This document shows, in pieces, positions 8,600 through 17,448 of a stretch of 64,000 bases of DNA. The stretch lies in assembly GCA_001567085.1 (NCBI GenBank), contig LMZS01000119.1, positions 16,292-80,291 on the forward strand. The letters run 5' to 3'. The notes beneath the pieces were generated by a model. The model was not told where the DNA came from, searched no databases, and worked only from the letters and a program-made list of their open reading frames with translations. How positions within the stretch are numbered: the first letter of the stretch is position 1; each line of letters opens with the position of its first letter. This DNA is from Chloroflexi bacterium OLB15. Its GTDB lineage: Bacteria; Chloroflexota; Anaerolineae; Aggregatilineales; Phototrophicaceae. The position numbers and the translations under genes were made by a program.

Positions 8600-9537
8600 G
8601 TATGCCTCAAAGGAAAATTCCGCTGCTGGTCATTCTTGGCGCGACGGCAGTAGGTAAAACCGCCCTTTCGCTGAAGCTGGCAGGTACGCTAGGTGGGGAA
8701 ATTATCAGCGCGGACAGTCGTTTGCTGTATCGCGGTATGGATATTGGCACGGCCAAGCCGACCCTTGAAGAGCAGCAAAGCATACCCCACCACCTGATTG
8801 ATATCGTCAATCCCGATCAGACGATCACAGCGGCTGAATATCAAGCGCTGGCGCAGGCGGCGATTCAAGATATTGACGCGCGCGCCCGTCTGCCGATGCT
8901 TGTCGGCGGCACAGGGCAATATATCACCGCGCTGCTGGAAGGCTGGTCAGCCCCGCGCGTGCCGCCAAACCCAGAATTACGCGCCGAATTTGAAGCATAT
9001 GCAACCGATCAGGGATTGGAAGCGCTTCACGCCCGTTTAGCGGCGGTTGATGCTGAAGCCGCAGCAGCGATTGATCCGCGAAATGTACGCCGCGTCATCC
9101 GCGCATTGGAAGTGACTGTGCTGACAGGCATCCCCTTCAGCCAGCAGCGCACTAAAACACCCCCACCCTATCACACGCTGGTCATCGGCTTGCGCATGGA
9201 ACGAGAGCGATTATTCCAGCGCGCGGATGAGCGTATTGATGATATGATTCAGCGCGGCTTTGTTCAGGAAGTTCAAGGCTTAATCCATCATGGTTATTTG
9301 CCAGCGCTGCCTTCAATGAGCGGGTTGGGATACGCTCAAATTTCACGCCACTTAGCGGGCGAAAGCACACTGGAAGCAGCCATCACCGAGACAAAACGGG
9401 CGACCCGCGTCTTTATTCGCCATCAGGAAACATGGTTCAGGCAGCACGATCATCAAACGATGTGGTATAACAGCGAGTCTGTAGATGCTGCCGGGTTATC
9501 TGCCGTGATTCAGCAGTGGCGTTCTACGCTGGAGTAA
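8596..9537 (+). CDS. miaA: tRNA dimethylallyltransferase
   Basis: This transfers a dimethylallyl group to A37 of tRNAs that read UNN codons, using DMAPP, an isoprenoid product of the mevalonate route started earlier in this window. The 313-residue protein has the P-loop GATAVGKTALS, the substrate motif ISADSRLLYRGMDIGTAKPT, the IPHHLID motif and VGGTGQYITALLEG. It starts at GTG 8596, overlapping the yraN stop, or at ATG 8602; the overlap implies translational coupling. A small membrane-anchored protein gene follows after 3 bases. Confidence 0.95.
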   Translation: MSMPQRKIPLLVILGATAVGKTALSLKLAGTLGGEIISADSRLLYRGMDIGTAKPTLEEQQSIPHHLIDIVNPDQTITAAEYQALAQAAIQDIDARARLPMLVGGTGQYITALLEGWSAPRVPPNPELRAEFEAYATDQGLEALHARLAAVDAEAAAAIDPRNVRRVIRALEVTVLTGIPFSQQRTKTPPPYHTLVIGLRMERERLFQRADERIDDMIQRGFVQEVQGLIHHGYLPALPSMSGLGYAQISRHLAGESTLEAAITETKRATRVFIRHQETWFRQHDHQTMWYNSESVDAAGLSAVIQQWRSTLE

Positions 9538-9540
9538 AGA

Positions 9541-10236
9541 ATGTCGCCATCCAACGGCGCGAAGCAAGTTCCTATAAACTTTTTAGTGATCGCGGCAATC
9601 GGTCTCGCCGCTTTAATAATCATATCCCCCGGCAGGGTGACCAGCCTGATCGCGAATGCCGTTCCCGCCGTGTACGAAGGCGCGGCGTGCGCTAATTTGC
9701 GTGCTGGCGATGATCGCGCATTTCACCAGAGCGTGGTAGGGCGCGCAGTAGCTAGCCCGATTGAATTACAGGTGCGCACTTCGCCGCTGCCCGCCGCCGC
9801 AGATGGATTTTTGAGCATATATATCACCGTGATCAATAATTCATTGGGTACGGTGCCCTTCGTCTTCGATCCCAATCAGGTTATCATCGGGGATAATGGC
9901 AGCAGCGGCATTGGCCTGATCTTCAACACAAATTCGCTGAACACAGGCGGCAGGCAAGACCCATCATCCTTTGCAGATAGCCAGCTTCGGCTGCTGGTGC
10001 CGCGCCAAAGATGCGTGCATGAAGTTCGCATTCCAGCCGGAAATGTGTTGGTTGATCCGGCATTAACCAGCGGGCAGGGACAAGTGCGGGCGTTTTATCG
10101 CAATAACTCACGCGGGGTGACTGCCGTACAAGCGGGAACGATAGCAACCCCTATTTTTAGGGATCAGGGGTTGTGGGTTGGCTTTGTAGAATCGCCTAAT
10201 GTAACGATTCCGCTGGCGCCGCCTCCCGCAGCATAA
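9541..10236 (+). CDS. Membrane-anchored extracytoplasmic protein, function unknown
   Basis: This 231-residue protein has a single N-terminal hydrophobic segment (about residues 13-30, FLVIAAIGLAALIIIS) and then a soluble domain. Sequence such as FLSIYITVINNSLGTVPFVFDPNQV suggests an Ig-like beta-sandwich that would face outside the cell. Two cysteines (CANLR and RCVHEV) could form a disulphide. I do not recognise the family precisely. It is 3 bases after miaA, so it is probably co-transcribed, although the two products have no obvious functional link. Confidence 0.7.
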   Translation: MSPSNGAKQVPINFLVIAAIGLAALIIISPGRVTSLIANAVPAVYEGAACANLRAGDDRAFHQSVVGRAVASPIELQVRTSPLPAAADGFLSIYITVINNSLGTVPFVFDPNQVIIGDNGSSGIGLIFNTNSLNTGGRQDPSSFADSQLRLLVPRQRCVHEVRIPAGNVLVDPALTSGQGQVRAFYRNNSRGVTAVQAGTIATPIFRDQGLWVGFVESPNVTIPLAPPPAA

Positions 10237-10246
10237 CTAAAAACGG

Positions 10247-10252
10247 TATAAT
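10247..10252 (+). promoter_or_regulatory. Putative -10 element of the FHA regulator gene
   Basis: A perfect TATAAT lies 40 bases before the ATG at 10292. No good -35 is visible, so strength or activator dependence is unknown. Confidence 0.4.
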
Positions 10253-10291
10253 AGCATAGTGGTTTTCAACGACTCTGAAGGAGTTCCACTG

Positions 10292-10954
10292 ATGGCAGAA
10301 CCAAATGCCGACCGCCCAATATTAATTTTTAGAGGCGATAACGGAAATAATCAGCAGTGGACGCTTCAAAAAGATGATCTCACCGTTGGGCGTGGGGAAG
10401 AATCGGATGTCGTGCTGCCAGAACGTCAGGTTTCGCGCCAGCATATTCGCATTTTCCGGCAAGGTGATGCGTTCTACATAGAAGACCTGAACAGCCGAAA
10501 CGGCACATGGGTCAACGACGAACCCCTAAAGGATGTGCCTCGCCGCCTGTACGACAACGATATCATCACGCTGGCGACGGTTGCCAAGCTGCAATTTGTC
10601 GGCTCTGGCGCCACCGCCCCGCTGCCTTTTGAAGTGCCTGCGAACATTACCGATGGCAAGCTAAAGCTGGATCGCGCGGCACGCCGCGTTTTTGTGCAAG
10701 ATACCGAAATTAACCCGCCGCTTAGCCCACCGCAGTACCGCCTGTTGGAGCTGCTGTATATCAATACCGGGCGCGTGTGTACCCGCGATGAAGTCGTACA
10801 AACCGTTTGGCCAGACGCTTTCGGCGAAGGCGTAAGCGAACAGGCGATTGACGCGCTGGTGCGGCGCTTGCGGGATCGCATCGCCGAGATTGACCCGTCA
10901 TGGCAGTACATCGTCACCGTGCGCGGGCATGGATTCCGGCTGGAAAATGCCTGA
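10292..10954 (+). CDS. FHA domain-winged helix (OmpR/PhoB-type) transcriptional regulator
   Basis: This is a 220-residue regulator with an unusual pairing. The N-terminal FHA domain (about residues 20-95) shows LTVGRGEESDVVLPERQVSRQHIRI and EDLNSRNGTWVN in two adjacent pieces; such domains bind phosphothreonine. The C-terminal part (about 125-215) is an OmpR/PhoB-type winged helix: LSPPQYRLLELLYINTGRV, TRDEVVQTVWPD and IDALVRRLRDRI, ending RGHGFRLE. There is no receiver domain. GAAGGAG eight bases before the ATG at 10292 decides the start. A plausible input is phosphorylation by a Ser/Thr kinase such as the one at 49-51 kb; that link is inference. Confidence 0.9.
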   Translation: MAEPNADRPILIFRGDNGNNQQWTLQKDDLTVGRGEESDVVLPERQVSRQHIRIFRQGDAFYIEDLNSRNGTWVNDEPLKDVPRRLYDNDIITLATVAKLQFVGSGATAPLPFEVPANITDGKLKLDRAARRVFVQDTEINPPLSPPQYRLLELLYINTGRVCTRDEVVQTVWPDAFGEGVSEQAIDALVRRLRDRIAEIDPSWQYIVTVRGHGFRLENA

Positions 10955-10975
10955 TCAGTAAAATCAGCAACCCTT

Positions 10976-11007
10976 TATAGGCGGCCTGATAAGCCGCCTA
11001 TATTTTT
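10976..11007 (+). terminator. Intrinsic terminator after the FHA regulator gene
   Basis: TATAGGCGGC (10976-10985) pairs with GCCGCCTATA (10993-11002) around a 7-base loop, followed by TTTTT. Confidence 0.85.
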
Positions 11008-11346
11008 CACCCACATATCCAATGGAAGCGGCTGTTCCAGCTTCTCCCCCTAGCCTGATAGCAGATAAGGCAGAATTTACCCTTATGGCATGAGCGGGCT
11101 AAAGGCCATAGTTCCCACATTAAGCCCTTCACGATAACTGACGTTATTAACTAACGACAAGCGATTAGCCTTTGTTGATAACTACGAATCTTCGCTTAAG
11201 GGGGCGAGCGAAAATTGGTTTTTGTCACATTTAACCAATAACCTCCAGAAAAGGATTAGAAGCTTTCGACTAAGCGGTATATTTCACAAACCCCTATACT
11301 AGCGGCAGTTGACCAATTTTCGTTCATCAACACTAAGGTTGTACAA
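11008..11346 (+). promoter_or_regulatory. glnA upstream region with repeated ATTGGT/ACCAAT elements
   Basis: CGAAAATTGGT (11209-11219) is the exact reverse complement of ACCAATTTTCG (11312-11322). A nested pair, ATTGGTT (11214-11220) and AACCAAT (11233-11239), shares the first arm. A -10-like TATACT lies at 11295-11300, between the outer arms, so these look like regulator-binding DNA sites rather than an RNA hairpin. CGTTA/TAACG at about 11142-11156 is a further small palindrome. No ORF is visible in this 340-base gap. Confidence 0.4.
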
Positions 11347-12771
11347 ATGGCCGCTTTGCTCCGTGATTTCCTTGAAATTTCGTATGAAGAGCTTGAAGAG
11401 CTGAATTTGGAGGCGAAGGCGCAACGTGCAGCGCGCACACCCATAGACCAGATTCAAGAACAGCGCCTGAAATACCTCACCGACACGAAGGGCATCAAGG
11501 CAGTCACCGTGTGCTTCTCCGACCTTGAAGGGCGGCTGCACATGTTGGATTATGACAAGAAATTCCTTGTTAAGTCTGCCGATAACCTCACTTTTGACGG
11601 TTCCTCAATACGCGGCTTCACGGCGCAAAAGGAATCCGACCTGCGTTTAGGAATTGACTGGTCAGCATTTTACTGGCTGCCAGCCGACGTTTTTGGGCCA
11701 GGCAAGGTGTTTGTGTTCGGCGAAGTTCTTGAAAAAGATGGCACCCCCTACACCGCCGACCTACGCTCTCGTTTGAAGCAGTTAGCTGAAAAGCTATACA
11801 CCGAAAAAGGCATCGTCGCCAACGCAGCCAACGAAATTGAAGGCTTCCTGTTCGCAGGCCAGCACGCAGAGCAAAGCTATTTTGAGAATGGCGGGTTCGA
11901 GTTTGCTTCGACCACCGGCTACTACCATACGCTGCCCGGCGATCCGCTGCGCCAGTTCATCGACTCGGCGGCGGAAGTTCAACGGGCGATGGGTTTCTCG
12001 AATGAGAAAGATCACCCTGAAGTAGCGCCTTCTCAATTTGAGATGAATTACTCTTACACAGAAGTAACCATCGCAGCCGACCAGATTCAACTTTACAAGC
12101 TGCTCTGCCGTCAGGTTGCCGCGCTTAAGAACATGACTGCTTCGTTCCTACCCAAGCCGGTTACTGGAGTTAACGGCAACGGTATGCACACGAATCTGTC
12201 ACTTTCTGAGGGCAAGACGAATCTGTTCTATGACCCCAAAGGCAAGGACAGCCTTTCCAGCACAGGGTGGGATTTCATTCAGCGTATTCTGCACAGCGCA
12301 CGTGACATCTGCCTGATCCTAAACTCCAGCGTCAATTCGTATCGCCGCCTTGACCCGCATTTTGAGGCGCCGAACCAGATAAAAGCATCTGCGGTAGATC
12401 GCGGCTCGATGGTACGCATCCCGATTGGCAACGAGCGTTCTGCCCGCGTAGAAGTACGCTCAATCGCGCCGGACGCTAACCCTTATCTGGCGTTATACAC
12501 CCTGCTAAGCGCTGGCATTTACGGCGAACTGCCTTCAGGCCCGCTCAATCCTGAAAAAACACTGCCTGACAACATCTACGATGCTATCGCTGATTTCAGG
12601 GCTAGCAGCTATGTAAAATCGCTGCTGGGCGAAGAAATTCACGAGAAGTACGCAGATCTGAAATTGGGTTCGGCAGAGCGCTGCCCTGCCAAACTTGGCA
12701 CCATCATCAAGAAGTCAGAAGTACAGTTCCACCACGAAGTTTACAACCAGTACATCTGGAGCAAATTCTAG
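11347..12771 (+). CDS. glnA: Glutamine synthetase, type I-like, divergent
   Basis: This makes glutamine from glutamate, ammonia and ATP in the cytosol. The 474 residues fit type I. The beta-grasp part has VTVCFSDLEGRLHMLDYD and LTFDGSSIRGF. The catalytic part has ANEIEGFLF, PSQFEMNYSYTE, GNGMHTNLSL, DPHFEAPNQ, ARVEVRS and ANPYLALYTLL. Several sites differ from the consensus (EIEGF for EPEFF-like, HFEAP for GYEAP), and the usual adenylylation motif near the C-terminus is not evident, so control by adenylylation is doubtful. AAGG eight bases upstream supports the start. It is monocistronic, with palindromic upstream sites and its own terminator. Confidence 0.92.
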   Translation: MAALLRDFLEISYEELEELNLEAKAQRAARTPIDQIQEQRLKYLTDTKGIKAVTVCFSDLEGRLHMLDYDKKFLVKSADNLTFDGSSIRGFTAQKESDLRLGIDWSAFYWLPADVFGPGKVFVFGEVLEKDGTPYTADLRSRLKQLAEKLYTEKGIVANAANEIEGFLFAGQHAEQSYFENGGFEFASTTGYYHTLPGDPLRQFIDSAAEVQRAMGFSNEKDHPEVAPSQFEMNYSYTEVTIAADQIQLYKLLCRQVAALKNMTASFLPKPVTGVNGNGMHTNLSLSEGKTNLFYDPKGKDSLSSTGWDFIQRILHSARDICLILNSSVNSYRRLDPHFEAPNQIKASAVDRGSMVRIPIGNERSARVEVRSIAPDANPYLALYTLLSAGIYGELPSGPLNPEKTLPDNIYDAIADFRASSYVKSLLGEEIHEKYADLKLGSAERCPAKLGTIIKKSEVQFHHEVYNQYIWSKF

Positions 12772-12788
12772 TTCTCGCCTTAGCCCGC

Positions 12789-12821
12789 AAAAAGACCCTG
12801 CTCACATAGTGGGGTCTTTTT
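12789..12821. terminator. Bidirectional intrinsic terminator
   Basis: AAAAAGACCC (12789-12798) pairs with GGGTCTTTTT (12812-12821). It separates convergent glnA and the amidohydrolase gene and would work in both directions. Confidence 0.85.
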
Positions 12822-12823
12822 GA

Positions 12824-14803
12824 TCACCCCGCAGGCTGCATCTCTAAATAGCCTTCGGTGATCATGGCTGACGGCAGTATCCCCAGAATGCCCAGCATTT
12901 CGTGAATCAGATCGGCTTTATATTCCGCATCGCTGGCTGACCAGGTTCGGCTTTTGATTTCCAGATATTGCCCTGGAAGCGCGGGATCAAGCACCCGATC
13001 CAGATTGATGTAGAACAGCACCCCGCGAAAATGAATGTGCCAGCGCAAGCGATCTTTTTCAAGTTCGCGCTCTCTTTGCGGCCGGAAATACTCGCGATAG
13101 AACCGCAGGGGCTGTGTGGCGTCGGCAATAAAACGCGCCCGCGAAAGCCGGATAGTTGAATGGAAATCGCGCTCTGTATCGGTTTCGGTCAGCGTTAAGC
13201 GCGCGCGAACAGACTGAATTTCCCCTTTATTGCCGATCAGCGCGTCTTCACGATAACGCACCCTGCCCTCTTCAGAATCTGGAAACTCGAAATAGGTGTC
13301 GTACTGCTTGTAATGCACCGTTTTGATCACCTGCACATCGGGATGCCGCAGCAAGCTATCCAGATTCACAGAGTCAGAAACAGCAGCTTTGGCCTGTACC
13401 TCAAAACTCTCTGAACGCTCTAGCTCGCCCATTGCCAGCAAACGGCTAAGCAAACTCGCTTCGCGCCGTTTCATAAACACATCAATTTCCTGCGCTAGCG
13501 CGTTCGCCCGCTGAAGCAAATCCGCTTCAGCAATCGTCAAAAGCTCGCGATCTCGCATCAACAGCTTGCCGTTGCAAAACACGTGACGGACATCTGCCGA
13601 ATGGCCGGCATACACTATCTGCGAATACACCGCATTAGGATCACGCGAAAAATGTGGCAGGCTATGCAGGGTTTGCCCATCCATAATCAGCACGTCGGCA
13701 AGTTTCCCCGCTTCAAGGCTGCCCGTTTTGTCCCCAATGAACAGCGCTTCTGCCCCTTGCCGAGTCGCCATCAGCAGCGCCTGCCGCGCGGGGAGCGCAG
13801 TTGGATCGTTAGCATCGGTTTTGGCAAGGATAGCCGCCAGCCGAATTTCCTCGAACATATCCAGATCGTTATTACTGGCCGGGCCATCTGTGCCAATACC
13901 AACCACCAGCCCTGATTTCAGCATCTGAGTCACCGGGGCAATACCGCTAGCCAATTTCAAATTGCTGGTTGGACAATGCGCCACCGATGCATCGCCCTGT
14001 TTCAGCAGGTGCATATCCGCCTGATCAATATGCACACAATGCGCCGCCAACACTTTTGCCCTGAACAGGTCAATGGCTTGCATGTGCTGAATCACGCTCA
14101 TGCCTATAGCTTCAAGGCTGTTCTCAAGCTCAAGCCTGGTTTCGGCAAGGTGTATCAACAGCGGCGCGCCGGTTTCAACCGCAAGATCAACACATTCCCG
14201 CATAATTTCATCGGTATTGGAATACGGCGCGTGCGGGGCAACTGCCGGGGTGATCAGCGGATGATCCTGCCAGCTCTCGATAAACTGGCGCGCGCGCGCA
14301 AGCGACTTTTCGTAAGTTTCGGCATCCGGGGATGGGAACTTAAGAATGCTTTGCCCTAAGACACCGCGCATTCCGGCTTCCGCAGCCGCCGCCGCAATTT
14401 CTTCCTCAAAGTAATACATATCAGCAAAGGCAGTGATGCCGCTGCGGATCATTTCAGCACAGGCGAGGCTCGTGCCTAAACGGCAAAATTCGGGGGTGAC
14501 AAAAGCGCGTTCGGCGGGCATCACATAACCAAGCAGCCACACGTCCAAACGCAGGTCATCCGCCAAACCACGTAACAGGGTCATGGGAACATGGGTATGC
14601 GCGTTCACCAGACCGGGCAAGACGAACTTACCGGCGCAATCAATCACCTCATTGGCCGTATATTCGGCTTCGACAGCCGCTTTTGTGCCAACGGCAACGA
14701 TGCTTGTGCCAAGAATTGCAACCGAACCATCCGGAATCAGGTCAAACTGTCCGTTCATGGTGACGATCATTCCGCCGCTGAGCAGATAATCAACGTGCTG
14801 CAT
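12824..14803 (-). CDS. Amidohydrolase (MTA/SAH deaminase-like) fused to a CYTH domain
   Basis: Residues about 1-430 form a TrzA/ATZ-like amidohydrolase. Metal and substrate motifs are LPGLVNAHTHVPMTLLRG, VAPHAPYSNTD, IHLAETR, VLAAHCVHID and VGIGTDGPASNN, typical of 5-methylthioadenosine/S-adenosylhomocysteine deaminases or related guanine/triazine hydrolases. A helical linker follows. Residues about 470-655 resemble a CYTH (triphosphate tunnel) domain: FEVQAKAAV (a modified ExExK), HYKQYDTYFEF, GRVRYRED, FYINLDRVLDP and YLEIKSRTW. The fusion joins purine-derivative deamination to a fold that binds triphosphates. GGAG seven bases before the ATG at 14803 supports this start over the one at 14821. 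Confidence 0.88.
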   Translation of the reverse strand: MQHVDYLLSGGMIVTMNGQFDLIPDGSVAILGTSIVAVGTKAAVEAEYTANEVIDCAGKFVLPGLVNAHTHVPMTLLRGLADDLRLDVWLLGYVMPAERAFVTPEFCRLGTSLACAEMIRSGITAFADMYYFEEEIAAAAAEAGMRGVLGQSILKFPSPDAETYEKSLARARQFIESWQDHPLITPAVAPHAPYSNTDEIMRECVDLAVETGAPLLIHLAETRLELENSLEAIGMSVIQHMQAIDLFRAKVLAAHCVHIDQADMHLLKQGDASVAHCPTSNLKLASGIAPVTQMLKSGLVVGIGTDGPASNNDLDMFEEIRLAAILAKTDANDPTALPARQALLMATRQGAEALFIGDKTGSLEAGKLADVLIMDGQTLHSLPHFSRDPNAVYSQIVYAGHSADVRHVFCNGKLLMRDRELLTIAEADLLQRANALAQEIDVFMKRREASLLSRLLAMGELERSESFEVQAKAAVSDSVNLDSLLRHPDVQVIKTVHYKQYDTYFEFPDSEEGRVRYREDALIGNKGEIQSVRARLTLTETDTERDFHSTIRLSRARFIADATQPLRFYREYFRPQRERELEKDRLRWHIHFRGVLFYINLDRVLDPALPGQYLEIKSRTWSASDAEYKADLIHEMLGILGILPSAMITEGYLEMQPAG

Positions 14804-14821
14804 TACATCACTCCATTTCAT

Positions 14822-15240
14822 TTACAGTGCAAAACTATTCTTCGCGATCCAGATATCGCAGAGAGGCTACAGATCGCCTATCGCGCCAAGAATATGCCGC
14901 GCCTTAACGGTCGCGTATACGCAAGCGGAAAATGAGGCCACCTATGAAACCGCCACAAGACGGCGATCACGTATAAGCCACATTTAAGAAGCTAGCGTAG
15001 CACGATTTTAGGGGATTGTGGTATCCATATTGCCAGCAATGTGATCGCAAATTTGAGGGTCTTAAAAAGGCGAAAGCAAAACGCCCTACCCTCAAGCGTC
15101 ATTCTGGCGGGAAGAAATGCGCGTATTGAAGCTGCTCGTAGAACTAGCAATTTCCGCGCCAAAAGCTGAAATGACGTTCTCTCAAGGGGGCTTCAAAGCA
15201 ATCTGCGCGCATGGCTGCGCCACAGCAGTTGTGATTTAGC
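14822..15240 (+). ncRNA. Candidate structured RNA or repeat element, copy B, in a divergent gap
   Basis: This 516-base gap contains the second copy (15020-15058) of the 39-base block of element A. It is followed by TTGAGGGT (15053-15060) pairing with ACCCTCAA (15088-15095), with an inner GGCG/CGCC. A long nested hairpin comes next: CGTCATT (15097-15103) with AATGACG (15170-15176), TGGCG (15105-15109) with CGCCA (15157-15161), and GAAAT (15114-15118) with ATTTC (15150-15154). The arms differ from copy A but the block-hairpin-hairpin order is the same. No convincing ORF is present; 14822-15000 shows nothing recognisable. Confidence 0.45.
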
Positions 15241-15249
15241 GGGTATAAA

Positions 15250-15301
15250 TTGGCGGAATCTTAGTGGTGCTGTACACTTTTGCTACACTTTACCAGTGTA
15301 C
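15250..15301 (+). promoter_or_regulatory. Promoter and candidate operator of the membrane/EEP gene
   Basis: TTGGCG (15250-15255), a 17-base spacer and TACACT (15273-15278) form a plausible promoter. GTACACT (15272-15278) and AGTGTAC (15295-15301) are exact inverted repeats 16 bases apart. They overlap the -10 and initial transcribed region, the position expected for a repressor site. Confidence 0.45.
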
Positions 15302-15319
15302 CGCAGGAAGATAACAGGC

Positions 15320-17387
15320 ATGTTGAAACGGCTGAAACTTTCGCCTCAAGCTTGATGGCACTTGAGGCGGGGCTGATCGGGCTATTCTTCATTCAGGCGC
15401 TAAGATTTCTCGTCGGCATGCTATATACGCAAACGGCCGGCGCTTCAGCGATGTTGGCGCTTCAGTCGCTAAACATTGATCCGCTTCCACCCGGCGGCCC
15501 CGATCCGACGCTGGTGCGCAGCGAAATCAGCTTCACAATTGCCATGCTAGGGCTGCCGCTGCTAACCCTGATTCTCGGCAAAGTACGCCCGCTGATATTC
15601 GCTGGCACGCTGCTGGTGGTCGTTGGCCGCGCGCTGATGAACCTACAGGTGGTGCTTACGCCAACAGCGGCGGCGGCGCTGGTTGTGGGCGGCGGCCTGT
15701 TCTATCTGGCGTTTCTTGTTCGCTGGCGAGCCAACCACTTCCCGATCTTTTTCGTGGCAGGCATCGGCGCTGACCAGCTATTCCGGGCGGCGGGCAATAC
15801 GCTTGATCCATCATGGGCTGCAAATTATGCCAATGTGCAAATTGGGCTTTCATTTATTGCTGCGCTAATCGCCTTCATCGCGTTAGTGTGGAGTGAAACC
15901 CGCCCACAACCACCGATGCCGGGGCCAGAATACGGCTTGCTTCCATTCTGGGGCGGCGTGGGCATTGGCGGGCTGCTCTTTCTGCAACTGGCGCTGCTGG
16001 CTATTCCTAACGCTATCGCCGGGCGCGCCGATTACGATTACGCGATCATCGTCCCGTTCCTGACAGCGGCCACCTTACTGCCATTGGTTCCTTCCGTCAG
16101 ATCGCGCGTGATGGCCTTCCTGAACACCTTTGACGCGGGGCTGCGAGGCTGGCTATGGATGCTGCTGATCATCCTGCTGCTGGTTTTCGGCACCCGTTTA
16201 CAGGGCGTCATCGGCGCGATCACGTTGATACTGGCGCAGTTTGGGGCAACGATGATCTGGTGGTGGCTGCTGCGCCGCCGCACAGAGCGAGATCGCAGTT
16301 TTAACGGCCTGTGGCTGATTCTGGCAATGGCGATCTTCGCAATACTGATCGCCTTCGACACCTTCACTTACGATTACGCCTACGTGCGCGGGCTGAGCGG
16401 CAATCTCGCCTTCCTGAACGATATTGTGGTGCCGCTAATGCGCGGTTTCCAGGGATTGGGGTTAGTGGTACTGGCTTCGCCGCATTCCTTGCCGCCCTGC
16501 CAATGACCCAGATACGCGGGCGTATGAGCACTTCCAACGCTTCGGCTTTCTTCTCGCTGGCGGCGTTAGTGCTGGTGATCGCGGCCAGTTTTGCCGCAGG
16601 CTATCTGGCAAGGCCGCCTGTTGTACCCGGCGCAGGCAGTTTAGCGGTGATGCGCGTTGGCACGTTCAATATACACGGCGGCACCGACGAATACTTCACG
16701 GCCAGCCTTGACCGGATCGCTAATACCATTTTTCAAAGCGGCGCCAACGTAGTCATGCTTCAGGAAGCTGAAGCCGGACGAATTACCAGCTTCGGCGTAG
16801 ATCAACCTCTGTGGCTGGCGCGGCGACTTGGCATGGATCGCCGTTTCTTCCCGACGGTGGAAGGGCTGCGCGGGTTAGCGGTGCTTTCTAACGTGCCGAT
16901 TGCCTATGATGATGGCGTGCTGCTGGATGGGATCAGCGAACAAACAGGCCTACAGCGCGTGCAAATTTTGCCAGAGCCAGACCATGTGATTGAGGTTTAC
17001 AACACATGGTTAAGCTACCTGACCGAACCGACAGGCGATTTGACGCTGGCAGATCAAGAACAGGATCAACAGCGCCAATTGAATCAAATCTTCCAGATTA
17101 TCGCCGACCAGCACCCGAACGGCGTGCTGGGACGCACGATACTTGGCGGCACATTCAACAATGTGCCTGATTCGCCGCTGCTGGAACAATTGACTTCGGT
17201 AGGGTTTGTTGATCCGTTTGCGGGCTACCCGATTGAGCTTTCAGCGACGCTGGTACGTTCTGGCGTGCCACGCGCGCGACTGGATTACATTTTGCTGCGC
17301 AACCTGACGCCAGCAGAAGGCGTCGGCGTGATTGATACGCCTGCATCCGATCACCGCATGGTGGTGGTGGGTGTACTGGTAGAGTAG
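15320..17387 (+). CDS. Polytopic membrane protein fused to an endonuclease/exonuclease/phosphatase domain (two frameshifts)
   Basis: Three frames combine into one protein of about 690 residues. The ATG at 15320 follows AGGAAG; one missing base just after it (TT for TTT) would lead into ETAETFASSLMALEAG. About ten to twelve membrane helices follow. Near 16483 another missing T (GGCTTCGCC) separates this part from AAFLAALPMTQIRG and the C-terminal domain. That domain has RVGTFNIHGG, VVMLQEAE, ARLDYILLR and SDHRMVVV of the EEP superfamily. The GDFN motif reads GGTFNN, so a catalytic Asp appears replaced by Thr. The substrate is unknown; lipid- or nucleotide-related phosphodiesters are possible. 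The uninterrupted halves are 15355-16506 and about 16480-17387. Confidence 0.72.
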
Positions 17388-17448
17388 GATCGCCAGCAGA
17401 CCCCTTTTCAACGGCACAGGCGCAGAGTACGCGGGCCAGAGCGCGTTT

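Noticed and set aside
15320..15355. 12-codon ORF as a regulatory leader peptide overlapping the membrane/EEP start
   Set aside because: A missing base after its ATG explains the arrangement better, because the following frame encodes a conserved-looking N-terminus.
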